Notes under the pieces: generated by a model
Databases searched by the model: none
Told to the model about the DNA's origin: nothing
The model's input: only the letters and a program-made list of their open reading frames with translations
Shown here: positions 1-8,571 of the stretch, piece after piece
Layout: each line of letters opens with the position of its first letter
Position numbering within the stretch: the first letter of the stretch is position 1
Position numbers and translations under genes: made by a program
NCBI GenBank assembly: GCA_947631445.1
Contig: CANRLN010000002.1
Location: 36,228-100,227 of the forward strand
Reading direction: 5' to 3'
DNA: 64,000 nucleotides
From: an uncultured Clostridia bacterium
Lineage (GTDB): Bacteria > Bacillota > Clostridia > Oscillospirales > Ruminococcaceae

Positions 1-1
1 T

Positions 2-1405
2 TTTTATCCCGCACAGACTTTCAAACATGAATTTCTTGAAAAAAAGCCGTCTGAGCCAATTGAGGGCAATTATATACTCACAGGTATAAAGCAGGATAAA
101 ATTATAGCTGAAATAAAAGCAGAAGAAAAATTTTTAGATAAATCGCAAATTGCTGAAAAGTCTTGGGATGAAAAAAATTTGTGTATGTCAATCTGTCGAC
201 TTGTTTTTAAACTGCTTGAAGAATTTACAGAAAAAACCCCCTCTTGGGGAATACTTACCGGAGTGCGACCTGTAAAACAACTTGGAACTATTCTAAAACA
301 GGTTGATTATAATAAAACCAAAGCTGATGAAATTTTGAAAAATAAATATTTCTGCATCGCTGAAAAAAGAGAACTTGCTTTTAAAGTGCATGACGTTCAG
401 GAAAACATTCTTAAAACATTGGACAAAAATAAATTTTCTCTTTATGTTTCCATACCCTTTTGCCCCACAAGATGTGCCTATTGCTCCTTTGCCTCCCAGC
501 AGATACAGCACAAAGGCACAAACGCAAATCTAATAAACGAATATGTGGATAATTTATGCAAGGAAATTGAGTATACTGGAAAACTTATTGCAGATACGGA
601 TAAAAAAATAGATACTGTATATTTTGGTGGCGGAACACCTACAAGCATTACATGGCAACAGCTTGAAAAGATAATGCAAACGGTGGCAAAAAGTTTTGAT
701 TTATCCAAAATGCGGGAATATACTGTGGAGGCAGGCAGACCTGACACAGTGACCAAAGAAAAACTTGAGGTTATAAAACAGTATGGTGCAAAAAGAATTT
801 CTATAAACCCGCAAACGTTAAATCAACAGGTTTTGGACGCAATCGGCAGAAAACACACGGTTGAAGATTTTTTTAATGCCTTTTCGCTTGCAAGACAGGT
901 TGGTTTTGATAGCATAAATTGTGATATTATCGCAGGACTTACCGGCGACACAAACCAAAGCTTTTTTGACACCATAGACGGAATTTTAAAGCTTGACCCC
1001 GAAAATATAACAGTTCATACACTTAGCATTAAGCGAGCCTCTAATCTTAATGCGGAAAAAAATTCGGCACAACAAGCAGTTAAAACCCACACCGCCGATA
1101 TGATAGATTATTCCCAAAAAAGACTACTTGAAAGCAATTACCTGCCTTATTATTTATATCGTCAAAAAAATATGCTGGACAATCTTGAAAATGTAGGTTG
1201 GTGCAAAAAAGGGTTTGAAAGCCTTTACAATATTTTTATTATGGAGGAAATCCAAACTATCATTGCAATGGGTGCAGGGGCATCAAGCAAAATTGTAAAA
1301 GATGGAAATATCGAAAGAATATTTAACTATAAAATTCCGCTGGAATACAACAAGCATTTTGATGAGGTGCTTAATCGCAAAAATCAGATTTTGCAATTGC
1401 TATAA
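2..1405 (+). CDS. hemZ: HemZ-type radical SAM protein (coproporphyrinogen III oxidase-like), 5' end outside window
   Basis: The reading frame is open from the first bases of the window, so the gene is cut at its N-terminus; 467 codons remain. A TTG at 179 is internal, not the start. The GVRPVK segment (about 262-280) is typical of HemZ. The radical-SAM cysteine motif CPTRCAYC (461-484) binds the 4Fe-4S cluster and is followed by GGGTPT. By family this is an oxygen-independent coproporphyrinogen oxidase-like enzyme of the cytoplasm. Whether it makes heme is uncertain, because no other heme-pathway gene is present apart from the chaperone homologue hemW at 60.7 kb. The gene ends in a strong terminator shared with the convergent neighbour. 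Confidence 0.9.
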   Translation, partial: FYPAQTFKHEFLEKKPSEPIEGNYILTGIKQDKIIAEIKAEEKFLDKSQIAEKSWDEKNLCMSICRLVFKLLEEFTEKTPSWGILTGVRPVKQLGTILKQVDYNKTKADEILKNKYFCIAEKRELAFKVHDVQENILKTLDKNKFSLYVSIPFCPTRCAYCSFASQQIQHKGTNANLINEYVDNLCKEIEYTGKLIADTDKKIDTVYFGGGTPTSITWQQLEKIMQTVAKSFDLSKMREYTVEAGRPDTVTKEKLEVIKQYGAKRISINPQTLNQQVLDAIGRKHTVEDFFNAFSLARQVGFDSINCDIIAGLTGDTNQSFFDTIDGILKLDPENITVHTLSIKRASNLNAEKNSAQQAVKTHTADMIDYSQKRLLESNYLPYYLYRQKNMLDNLENVGWCKKGFESLYNIFIMEEIQTIIAMGAGASSKIVKDGNIERIFNYKIPLEYNKHFDEVLNRKNQILQLL

Positions 1406-1412
1406 TTACTAC

Positions 1413-1447
1413 AAAAAGCCGTTGGAAATAACTCCAACGGCTTTTTT
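1413..1447. terminator. Bidirectional intrinsic terminator
   Basis: A hairpin with stem AAAAAGCCGTTGGA / TCCAACGGCTTTTT lies between the stops of hemZ (+) and the TraB-like gene (-). It has an A-run on one side and a T-run on the other, so it can stop transcription from both directions. Confidence 0.85.
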
Positions 1448-1455
1448 ATTAATTA

Positions 1456-2550
1456 TTAATTGTATTTAACCTGCTCAACAGTATAACCGTTCTGCTCAAG
1501 CAAACTTACAATACCCTTATCACCGAGAAAATGTGCAAGACCTACCGCATAGAAAACATCATCACTACCCGACATAAATTCTTCCACCTTCTGTTCCATT
1601 TTGGTGTTGCGGTCATAATACATGGCATTTGTGTACTGTTCAAAAGCCTTTTTTTCGCTATCGCTCAAACTGTCATAATCCTCTCCCTCAAGGTCGGCTT
1701 TGGGGTCGCAAAGTTCAGTTGCCTTTTCCAAGTCGCCCTCACACCAAACATCATAAAGCGTTTGCATTTGCTCATCAAGTTTATCAGAGTTTTCAACAGT
1801 ATATCCAGAAAGCATAATATTATAAACATCATCAGAAAAACCGAAAAGCATTTTATACTGTTCTTCTATGCCCTCAATCTCAACAACGTTCTTGTCTTTA
1901 TTGTGTGCATTTTGAAGTAAATACATATCTATTCCCTTGGTTGAATCAAGCTTTATCTGCTCGATTGAAGCATTGCTTGCCAAACTAAAAAACATAGCAG
2001 GCTTGTAAAGTTCATACTGTTCATTATACAAATTATTTGCCTTAAGATATTCAACAACGTTTGTATAAACTTCGCTGTCCAAATGGTCTTTAACGGTTGT
2101 GCCGTCATTATAAACCATAATATCCGCAAGGTTCATTTGTGCGGAAACCATCGCCATTGTATCAGAAATATCCGCCTCAACCGCAAGGGTGTTGCAACTG
2201 TCAAAAGCGTTGTTTATCTCATCAGGAAGTGGATAAACTTCCTCTTTTAAAGCGTGCATTGTGCCAAGAAGATAAACGGTGTTATCCTCGTCCGAAACCT
2301 TCCAAAATAATGGGGTTGTTTCTTTGTGAGGCATATTTTGTTCGGTGGTTGTTTCGCTGTCAATTTTAGTAACAGAAGATTCAGCAATTTCAACATTAAT
2401 TTCTTCAGCTTTACTTTCTTCCACCGCAGAATTATTTGAATTTGGAGCTGTTATTATATTATTGTCATTTTCTTGTGTGCCTGTGCAACCAAACATCATA
2501 ACAGACATTCCTGCAAGCAGGATTGAGAGAATTTTTTTTGAATTTTTCAT
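1456..2550 (-). CDS. TraB/GumN-family lipoprotein
   Basis: This 364-residue protein starts at the ATG at 2550, which has GAAAGG about 9 bases upstream; an in-frame ATG at 2613 would add 21 residues ahead of the signal peptide and has no good site. The N-terminus is a lipoprotein signal (basic MKNSKK, hydrophobic core, then MFGC), so the protein is probably anchored outside the membrane. The body begins with FWKVSDEDNTVYLLGTMH and later has AVEADIS, which match the TraB/GumN fold, a metal-dependent protease-like family of poorly known role. An acidic, Ser/Thr/Glu-rich linker of about 60 residues separates the lipid anchor from the domain. It is monocistronic. Confidence 0.82.
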   Translation of the reverse strand: MKNSKKILSILLAGMSVMMFGCTGTQENDNNIITAPNSNNSAVEESKAEEINVEIAESSVTKIDSETTTEQNMPHKETTPLFWKVSDEDNTVYLLGTMHALKEEVYPLPDEINNAFDSCNTLAVEADISDTMAMVSAQMNLADIMVYNDGTTVKDHLDSEVYTNVVEYLKANNLYNEQYELYKPAMFFSLASNASIEQIKLDSTKGIDMYLLQNAHNKDKNVVEIEGIEEQYKMLFGFSDDVYNIMLSGYTVENSDKLDEQMQTLYDVWCEGDLEKATELCDPKADLEGEDYDSLSDSEKKAFEQYTNAMYYDRNTKMEQKVEEFMSGSDDVFYAVGLAHFLGDKGIVSLLEQNGYTVEQVKYN

Positions 2551-2648
2551 AGTATAAAACCTTTCTTTAATATATTCGCCTTTTGTCAGAGAAAATAGCC
2601 TTTTCTCTGACATACAGCGGAAATAGTAATCAAATGTTTTAAGATTGT

Positions 2649-3968
2649 TTAGTTTGCCTTTTTATTTTTTCTGCGTTTCTTTTTGCCGTCAAAGCTTATA
2701 GACATAATAAACATTTTATCCGACATGATAATTCTTGTGGCAATAATTATACAAATAACAAGAATTACCGTTTGATAGATAACGCCGAACCAATACAGCG
2801 GCATATTTCCAAGAAGTATATTCTGGTTTGCCATAAATGTATGAGTAAATGGAATTGCATAAATAATTGTTTTTATAACAACCGGCAAACTATTAAGGTC
2901 AACCATCATGGAAATAAAGTATGGTATCATAAGCAAAATCATTATTGGCATAATAAGTCCTTGTGCTGCCTTTGTATCCTTTGCAAGCACACCAAGAACA
3001 ATGGAAACAGAAAGTGCAATAAGTATTGAAAGAAGCATTTGTACTCCCATCATAACATAACCCGAAACACTAAGTTTTAATCCAAGTTCGCCTATAATAT
3101 ATTGAAGTCCCTCATCAGATGCAATTGAATCCATAAGACTTTTCATCATATTGTTCATTCCAAACATATAAACAATACAGTTGAGCAGGCTCATAACCGC
3201 TGCCGCAAGCATTTTTGCACCAACAACTGCTCCTCTTGAAACGGGTGTTGAAAGAAGTGTTTCAAGGGTTTTGTCGATTTTTTCAGTAGATATTGCTGCC
3301 ATAACAAGCTGGGAAGCATAGGTTACCATTAAAAATACTATGATTGGAACAAAAACCGACTGCATGGTGACAAGCGAAACAAGTGTTGTTATGTTTATCT
3401 GGGCAATTTTGTGACCTACAACTGTATATTCGTCCACCTTAACGGGATTTTGAATTACATCAATTTCATTTTGCGTTAGCTTTCCACTTGCTTGTTTGTC
3501 TGCAAATATAGCAGATTTGACAGCTTCGGAAATAGTATTTACTGCAACTGTTGAACCAACATTTGCGTTTGCCAATGTGGAAAGCGACTTAAGACGACTT
3601 ATATATTTAATTCCTGAAGGCTTAGAATCTTTTATATTCTGAGTGAAACCCTTTGGAATAATAACAACTTCATCTTTGCCAAGTCTATCCAGTTCATCAA
3701 TATATTTATCGCTTTGAATATCCACCTTTTCTACCTTACAGCCACTTGCTTCCATAAGCTTTATGGCAGATTTGGTAAAGTCTGTATTGTCCATATCGCA
3801 AAGGGTTATGCTACTGCTTTTTTCAATAGATTCATCAATGCTATTTTCCATAACATTTCCACAAATAGAAAAAATAACTGCTATAAATATAATTACTATA
3901 ATATTTTGGAATGTGCAAAGTTCTGAGAGTTCTTTTTTGAACAAAACACCAAATCTATTCAAGCCCAT
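2649..3968 (-). CDS. ABC-2 type transporter permease
   Basis: The 439-residue protein has the ABC-2 (NatB-like) layout: one N-terminal membrane helix (about residues 22-40), a large extracytoplasmic domain of about 150 residues, then five or six helices from about residue 195. The start ATG at 3968 lies inside the end of the ATPase gene (14-base overlap), so the two are translationally coupled, and GGTGGTGA precedes it. The C-terminus is very basic (KKKRRKNKK). Family members export sodium, drugs or peptides; the substrate cannot be read from the sequence. The gene pairs with the ATPase immediately upstream. Confidence 0.9.
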   Translation of the reverse strand: MGLNRFGVLFKKELSELCTFQNIIVIIFIAVIFSICGNVMENSIDESIEKSSSITLCDMDNTDFTKSAIKLMEASGCKVEKVDIQSDKYIDELDRLGKDEVVIIPKGFTQNIKDSKPSGIKYISRLKSLSTLANANVGSTVAVNTISEAVKSAIFADKQASGKLTQNEIDVIQNPVKVDEYTVVGHKIAQINITTLVSLVTMQSVFVPIIVFLMVTYASQLVMAAISTEKIDKTLETLLSTPVSRGAVVGAKMLAAAVMSLLNCIVYMFGMNNMMKSLMDSIASDEGLQYIIGELGLKLSVSGYVMMGVQMLLSILIALSVSIVLGVLAKDTKAAQGLIMPIMILLMIPYFISMMVDLNSLPVVIKTIIYAIPFTHTFMANQNILLGNMPLYWFGVIYQTVILVICIIIATRIIMSDKMFIMSISFDGKKKRRKNKKAN

Positions 3969-4692
3969 TCACCACCTTTTCAAACACTTCTTCCAGATTG
4001 TCGCAACCATGTTTTTGTTTTATTTCGCTGACAGTCCCCTGCTCCAAAATATGCCCTTTTGCAATAATCCCCACACGGTCGCAAACAAATTCAATCTCCA
4101 GCATATTGTGGGAGCTGAGCAGAAAGCTTATTCCCTCGCCGGCAAGCTTTTTAATCATACGGCGGATTTCAAGTGCGTTAAGCACATCAAGTCCGCTTGT
4201 AGGCTCATCAAGAATTGCAAGTGACGGACGGGACATAATCGCTCTTGCAAGCAGGAGTTTTCTTATCATACCTCTTGAATAGCTACCGATTTTATCCTCA
4301 AGCCGTTCGCCAAGTCCACAAATTTGTTTTGCAAACTCAACATAAGAATCCGCCTGTTCTTTGTTTTCAGCAACAAGCTGTGCCATAAAGTTAAGATATT
4401 TTTCGCCGGTCATAGCTTTGTATGCTCCCGCCTCATCAGGAAGATATGTAATTCTTTTTCTTATTTCATCAGGTTTTTTAACAATACTGAAACCGTCCAC
4501 AAAAGCGTCCCCCTCAGTGGGTTTAAGCAGGGTGGCAATCATTCGGATTGTGGTGGTTTTTCCTGCACCGTTAGGGCCAAGGAGAGCGTATATTTCGCCC
4601 TTTTTAATCTCAAAGCTTACGTCCTGTGTAGCATACACATCGGACTTATACTTTTTGGCAAGCCCCTTTACCTCCAATACATTTTCGTTCAT
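3955..4692 (-). CDS. ABC transporter ATP-binding protein (NatA-like)
   Basis: This 245-residue nucleotide-binding protein powers the ABC-2 permease encoded next to it. The Walker A motif is GPNGAGKTTT (near residue 40) and Walker B is LAILDEPTSGLD; the H-loop follows in LLSSHN. The signature loop reads YSRGMIRKLLLARA, with SRGM in place of the common SGGQ, which is typical of this exporter subgroup. AAGGAG lies 8-12 bases upstream of the ATG. It is the first gene of a two-gene operon, with its own promoter (4807-4836) and an operator-like palindrome at the start of the transcript. Confidence 0.93.
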   Translation of the reverse strand: MNENVLEVKGLAKKYKSDVYATQDVSFEIKKGEIYALLGPNGAGKTTTIRMIATLLKPTEGDAFVDGFSIVKKPDEIRKRITYLPDEAGAYKAMTGEKYLNFMAQLVAENKEQADSYVEFAKQICGLGERLEDKIGSYSRGMIRKLLLARAIMSRPSLAILDEPTSGLDVLNALEIRRMIKKLAGEGISFLLSSHNMLEIEFVCDRVGIIAKGHILEQGTVSEIKQKHGCDNLEEVFEKVVNGLE

Positions 4693-4774
4693 TTTTTCTC
4701 CTTTCTTAAAATAGGTTTTTCATTTGCAAACAAACTAAACATTTAACAATGATTTTGTTTGTTTTTTTCTAATT

Positions 4775-4794
4775 GGTTGATTATATGAGTAACC
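4775..4794. promoter_or_regulatory. Operator-like palindrome of the ABC operon
   Basis: GGTTGATTATATGAGTAACC is an imperfect 20-base palindrome (GGTT...AACC ends, ATAT centre). It begins about 13 bases past the -10 box of the minus-strand promoter at 4807-4836, so a bound protein would block the transcription start. Size and form fit a TetR-type repressor site; no regulator gene adjoins it. Confidence 0.5.
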
Positions 4795-4806
4795 AACCAT
4801 AAATTA

Positions 4807-4836
4807 AGTATATCATAGTTTAATTATATTTGTCAA
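4807..4836 (-). promoter_or_regulatory. Sigma-A promoter of the ABC operon
   Basis: On the minus strand: TTGACA, an 18-base spacer, then TATACT. It lies about 115 bases upstream of the ATPase start. Confidence 0.65.
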
Positions 4837-5054
4837 GTATTTTTATAAAAAAATTTTTTCGTTTATGCTTTTTGCACAATTTGCATATTATAGCTTTGAT
4901 AATTATTATAATTTCACTAAAAAACACACTATTTTAGTATTATATAATCAGCAATTCTGCTCAAATAATTCTGCCTATTCCCCCTTTCTTAAGGCGGTTG
5001 TTACAAATTAATTATTGTTTTTTGACCTAATGTAAAAAATTAATTATAATCTTA
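4837..5054. other. AT-rich intergenic stretch without recognised content
   Basis: The stretch between the divergent ABC and vanY-like promoters is very AT-rich. I see no credible gene, RNA or repeat in it. Confidence 0.5.
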
Positions 5055-5083
5055 TTGACAAATCAAACGCATTGTGTTATAAT
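5055..5083 (+). promoter_or_regulatory. Upstream consensus promoter P1 of the vanY-like gene
   Basis: TTGACA, a 17-base spacer and TATAAT form a perfect sigma-A consensus. It lies just upstream of the direct repeats at 5101-5150, so transcripts from it would cross them. Confidence 0.7.
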
Positions 5084-5100
5084 TAGTATAGAATTGTTAT

Positions 5101-5150
5101 TTCTTAAGATTTTCTTAAATTTTCTCTGTTTTTTCTTAAGAGTTTCTTAA
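5101..5150 (+). promoter_or_regulatory. Tandem TTCTTAA boxes, probable OmpR/PhoB-class response regulator site
   Basis: Exact TTCTTAA copies begin at 5101, 5112, 5133 and 5144, and a degenerate copy (TTCTCTG) begins at 5122. The spacing of about 11 bases is one helical turn, the pattern bound by tandem dimers of winged-helix response regulators. The last box ends 5 bases before the -35 of promoter P2, the position of an activator. No two-component genes are in the window. Confidence 0.65.
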
Positions 5151-5155
5151 ACTTA

Positions 5156-5184
5156 TTGACTTTATATTTTGCTGGGTTTATAAT
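5156..5184 (+). promoter_or_regulatory. Promoter P2 of the vanY-like gene
   Basis: TTGACT, a 17-base spacer and TATAAT, directly downstream of the direct repeats. The leader to the start codon is about 160 bases long. Confidence 0.7.
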
Positions 5185-5351
5185 GTAATTACATTATTCA
5201 AGCTGTTGAAACAAAAAAACAATTTTTTTGCAAAGCTGGTTTATATGGAAATCAAAACTTCTTTAACCTCAGTTTTTTCAACAAGCTGTATAATATGAAA
5301 CAGTTATATTATTATAATAATATTCGGCTGATTGTTACGGAGGAAAATAAA

Positions 5352-6041
5352 ATGAAAATTTTTAAAAAAATTCTTTTGATTACATTGCTTCCAATTATTT
5401 TCGTTGCTATGATTTTTGCAGTTAAAATGTTTGGCACGGAAAAATCTATTGATGGAAAAGACCAAGAACATATTCAAAAATATATTGATGGAAAAGATGG
5501 CGAACATATTCAAAAATATATTGATGGTGCTTACTATTTTGACGGGATTGTCATTATAAACAAATCCTATCCAGCAAGTGAAAATTACGCACCAGAGCAA
5601 AGTCCCGTTGCCCAGAACGCTTTTGAAAAAATGAAAAACGCTGCCGCTAAGGACAGTATTTCGCTTAATATTGTTTCGGGCTATCGAACCTTTGACTATC
5701 AAAAACAACTTTATCAGAAATATGTGGAAAGGGACGGAAAACAGCTTGCGGATACCTATTCGGCACGTCCCGGTTACAGTGAACACCAAACAGGTCTTAC
5801 ATTTGATTTAAACAATGCCTCGGACGATTTTGCAGGCACAAAAGAGGCACAGTGGATTGCAGAAAACTGCTATAAATTTGGATTTATTGTAAGATATCCT
5901 GCCGATAAGGTGGATATAACCGGCTATGAATATGAACCGTGGCACGTTAGATATGTAGGAAAAGAGCTTGCAAAATACCTTTATGACAATAATCTTTGCC
6001 TTGAAGAATACTTTGGAATTGATTCATGTTATAAAGATTAA
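5352..6041 (+). CDS. VanY-type D-alanyl-D-alanine carboxypeptidase (peptidase M15)
   Basis: The 229-residue protein is read from the ATG at 5352, with GGAGG 8 bases upstream; an in-frame ATG at 5295 has no site and would bury the signal. An N-terminal membrane anchor (residues 5-25) points to an extracytoplasmic enzyme. The zinc and catalytic motifs of the family are present: SGYRT, SARPGYSEHQTGLTFDL (SxHxxGxxxD) and EPWHVRY. By family it removes the terminal D-Ala of peptidoglycan stems. Between anchor and domain a 12-residue unit (IDGKDxEHIQKY) is duplicated in tandem at 5448-5519. The upstream response-regulator-type boxes suggest induction by a two-component system, as for vanY genes. Confidence 0.9.
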   Translation: MKIFKKILLITLLPIIFVAMIFAVKMFGTEKSIDGKDQEHIQKYIDGKDGEHIQKYIDGAYYFDGIVIINKSYPASENYAPEQSPVAQNAFEKMKNAAAKDSISLNIVSGYRTFDYQKQLYQKYVERDGKQLADTYSARPGYSEHQTGLTFDLNNASDDFAGTKEAQWIAENCYKFGFIVRYPADKVDITGYEYEPWHVRYVGKELAKYLYDNNLCLEEYFGIDSCYKD

Positions 6042-6178
6042 CACATAAGGTAAGATTTTTCTATCAATGCTTTATTCTTTCGCCTGCGATTGGAAAAAAC
6101 AATAAAAATTTTTATAATCAAGCCACAGAATACACACACTCAAAAAATAAAAGGTTAGCGACAGAAAGGAATTTTATT

Positions 6179-6586
6179 ATGTTCCATGAAAAATCATGTG
6201 GTGCAATTGTCTGGAGAAAATATCATGGAAACACGGAAATTCTGATTGTAAAAAATCTTGGCAGTGAAAACTGGTCGTTTCCAAAAGGTCATGTTGAGCA
6301 AGGCGAAAGCGAAATTGACACAGCACTTAGAGAGGTGTTTGAAGAAACTGCTATTGAAATTATCATAGACCCTACTTTTCGTTCCACAGTTGTGTATTAT
6401 CCCAGAAAAAACATTGAAAAAACCGTTGTTTATTTTACCGCAAGGGCAAAAAACACAAATATAATCCCACAAAAAGATGAAATTTCTGAGGCGAAATGGG
6501 TTGAAATTGGCAGGGTGTGCAGTGTGCTTTCCTATGAAAACGACAAAGCACTTATGGCAAAAGCAAAAAAACATATTGCAATATAA
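6179..6586 (+). CDS. NUDIX hydrolase
   Basis: A 135-residue soluble protein with a NUDIX box, GHVEQGESEIDTALREV followed by FEETAI. It fits Gx5Ex7REUxEExGU except for Ala where Gly is usual. The N-terminal KSCGAIVWRK and SENWSFPKGH resemble bis(5'-nucleosyl)-tetraphosphatase-like members, which cleave nucleoside diphosphates linked to other groups; the substrate is not certain. GAAAGG lies 8-13 bases upstream of the ATG. A member of the dispersed palindrome family lies 66 bases after the stop. Confidence 0.88.
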   Translation: MFHEKSCGAIVWRKYHGNTEILIVKNLGSENWSFPKGHVEQGESEIDTALREVFEETAIEIIIDPTFRSTVVYYPRKNIEKTVVYFTARAKNTNIIPQKDEISEAKWVEIGRVCSVLSYENDKALMAKAKKHIAI

Positions 6587-6652
6587 AATATGAGATTGGT
6601 CAATTTGCGTTGTAAAAAAATATATTTATAAAAATCACTTAAAAAATCTTGT

Positions 6653-6681
6653 GTGTTTCCCCGTCGTAGGCAGGGAAACAC
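6653..6681. repeat. Dispersed intergenic palindrome, copy 1
   Basis: Stem GTGTTTCCC / GGGAAACAC around a GTAG-type loop, between the NUDIX gene and birA. It belongs to the family with core CCCCGYC-loop-GGCGGGG found between genes throughout the window. Confidence 0.7.
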
Positions 6682-6767
6682 TACAAAAAAATAATATAAA
6701 CAACTCTTTTGTCCACTTCCTAAAGTATACACAAAAAATAATTATAAAATAAATAGGAGAGAAAACC

Positions 6768-7757
6768 ATGGATATTAAATCACAGGTACTTGAATTTCTG
6801 GAAAATCACCGTGGAGAAAGCTTTAGCGGTCAGAAGCTTGCGGACGAACTTCATGTTTCAAGGGCGGCTGTCTGGAAAGCCATAGACACAATACGCAAAG
6901 ACGGTATTGAGGTGGAGGGTGCAACCAAAAGAGGGTATATTCTTGACCAGAACAGCAACACCCTTTCATCGGCAGGAATAAATACACTTATTAAACATAA
7001 AAACTTCTATCATATTGAGGTCTGCAAATCGGTTGACTCCACCAACACACAACTGAAAAAACTTGCACAAAACGGTGCAGCTCATGCCTGCGTTCTTATT
7101 GCCGCCGAACAGTCGGCAGGCAAAGGTAGGCTTGGAAAAAGCTTTTATTCACCCAAAGGCACGGGAATTTATTTATCGGTTATAATAAGAAAAAATATTG
7201 CTCCCGAAAATGCCCTGTTTATTACAACGGCGGCAGGGGTTGCCGTTTGTCGTGCTATCGAGCAGGTAAGCGGTGGAAAGGCACACCCAAAAATAAAATG
7301 GGTGAATGACGTTTATTGTGATGACAAGAAAGTTTGCGGTATTCTTACAGAAGCTTCTATAAGCTGCGAAAACAACACGCTTGAATATGCAGTACTTGGA
7401 ATTGGAATAAATTTATTTACTCCAAACGACGGTTTCCCACAAGATATAGAAAATATTGCAGGTTGTGTATTTTCTGAAAATGAGGGGAATTTAAGAAATC
7501 GTATGTCCGCCTGCCTGCTTGACAATCTTGTGCCTATTCTTGACGACCCTGTTAAAACCGGTAAAGAATATATGAAGGAATATAAAAAAAGGTCAATGCT
7601 TATTGGCAAAATGGGCTTTATTATAAATGGCGAAAAAAATATTCCCTGCAAATTTATTGATATAGATGACAATGCCAAACTTAAGGTTGAACTTGAGGAC
7701 GGCACAATAAAGCTTTTGTCATCAGGCGAAGTTAGTGTAAAGCTTAAAAATGCCTAA
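6768..7757 (+). CDS. birA: Biotin-[acetyl-CoA-carboxylase] ligase / biotin operon repressor BirA
   Basis: The 329-residue protein has the bifunctional two-part form: an N-terminal winged helix (SFSGQKLADELHVSRAAVWKAIDTIRKDG, residues 16-45) and a ligase domain. The ligase motif GKGRLGK (about residues 119-125; GRGRxG in the family) binds biotinyl-AMP, and KWVNDVY is the other conserved site. It attaches biotin to acceptor proteins and represses biotin genes when biotin is plentiful. GGAGAG is 7 bases upstream. No biotin genes or obvious Bir operator lie nearby. The gene ends at a terminator shared with sigG. Confidence 0.95.
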   Translation: MDIKSQVLEFLENHRGESFSGQKLADELHVSRAAVWKAIDTIRKDGIEVEGATKRGYILDQNSNTLSSAGINTLIKHKNFYHIEVCKSVDSTNTQLKKLAQNGAAHACVLIAAEQSAGKGRLGKSFYSPKGTGIYLSVIIRKNIAPENALFITTAAGVAVCRAIEQVSGGKAHPKIKWVNDVYCDDKKVCGILTEASISCENNTLEYAVLGIGINLFTPNDGFPQDIENIAGCVFSENEGNLRNRMSACLLDNLVPILDDPVKTGKEYMKEYKKRSMLIGKMGFIINGEKNIPCKFIDIDDNAKLKVELEDGTIKLLSSGEVSVKLKNA

Positions 7758-7758
7758 A

Positions 7759-7799
7759 AATAACCCCGTTTTAATTTCAATTAAACGGGGTTATTTTTT
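7759..7799. terminator. Bidirectional terminator between birA and sigG
   Basis: AATAACCCCGTTTAA-type stem, AATTAAACGGGGTTATT on the other arm, followed by a T-run for birA. The opposite strand is also followed by Ts and serves sigG, whose stop codon overlaps the hairpin. Confidence 0.85.
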
Positions 7800-8571
7800 A
7801 TATCATTTCATTTCGTAGCTTTTCAAGCACGGATTTTTCCAGCCTTGAAACCTGTGCTTGTGATATTCCTATTTCCTGAGCAACCTCCATTTGGGTTTTG
7901 CCCTGATAGTACCTTAAATTTATTATATTTCTCTCTCGCTTTTCAAGATTTTGCATTGCCTCACGAAGTGCCAGATTAGAAAGCCATTCGGTGTCGCTTG
8001 TATTGTCGCCCAGCTGGTCCATAATATAAATGGTATCCCCTGCGTCCGAAAAAACAGGTTCATAAAGCGAAAGCGGAACGCTCATTGCTTCCAGTGCTGT
8101 TACAATCTCACAACGTTTAACTCCAAGAGAATTTGCAATTTCATCAATTGTCGGCTCGGCTTTATTCTCGTTGGTAAGGCGTTCCCGCTCCTGCATTGCC
8201 TTATAGGCAAGGTCACGCATGGAACGGCTGACACGAACGGGAGAAGAATCTCTTAAAAATCTTCTAAGTTCGCCCATAATCATGGGAACAGCATAGGTGG
8301 AAAATTTAACATCAAGCGAAAGGTCGAAATTGTCAATCGCTTTTATAAGACCAATAACACCAACCTGAAACAGGTCATCGGGGCTATCGCATCTTGATAA
8401 AAATTTTTGTAAAACACTAAGCACCAATCTTAAATTACCGTTTATAAGTTCTTCCCTTGCCTGCATATCCCCTTTGGAAATCTGCTCAAGCAGTTCCCTT
8501 TTTTTACTTTCAGACAAAACAGGTAGGGAGGAAGTATTAACACCGCTTATTTCTACTTTATTATATTGCAT
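7798..8571 (-). CDS. sigG: RNA polymerase sporulation sigma factor SigG
   Basis: This 257-residue sigma-70-family protein carries the N-terminal signature KVEISGVNTSSLPVLS of forespore factor sigma-G. Region 2 (DDLFQVGVIGLIKAIDNFD, KFSTYAVPMIMGELRRFLRD) and region 4 (RYYQGKTQMEVAQEIGISQAQVSRLEKSVL) are complete. The RVSRSMRDLAYKAM segment is typical of the SigF/SigG group. It directs late forespore transcription, which indicates that the organism can sporulate. The gene stands alone here, without the spoIIGA-sigE genes that precede it in Bacillus. GGTGAT lies just upstream of the ATG. Confidence 0.95.
   Translation of the reverse strand: MQYNKVEISGVNTSSLPVLSESKKRELLEQISKGDMQAREELINGNLRLVLSVLQKFLSRCDSPDDLFQVGVIGLIKAIDNFDLSLDVKFSTYAVPMIMGELRRFLRDSSPVRVSRSMRDLAYKAMQERERLTNENKAEPTIDEIANSLGVKRCEIVTALEAMSVPLSLYEPVFSDAGDTIYIMDQLGDNTSDTEWLSNLALREAMQNLEKRERNIINLRYYQGKTQMEVAQEIGISQAQVSRLEKSVLEKLRNEMI

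Noticed and set aside
3763..4224. A 153-codon plus-strand frame across the ABC permease-ATPase junction.
   Set aside because: It lies antisense to two clearly recognised genes and has no initiation site or domain.
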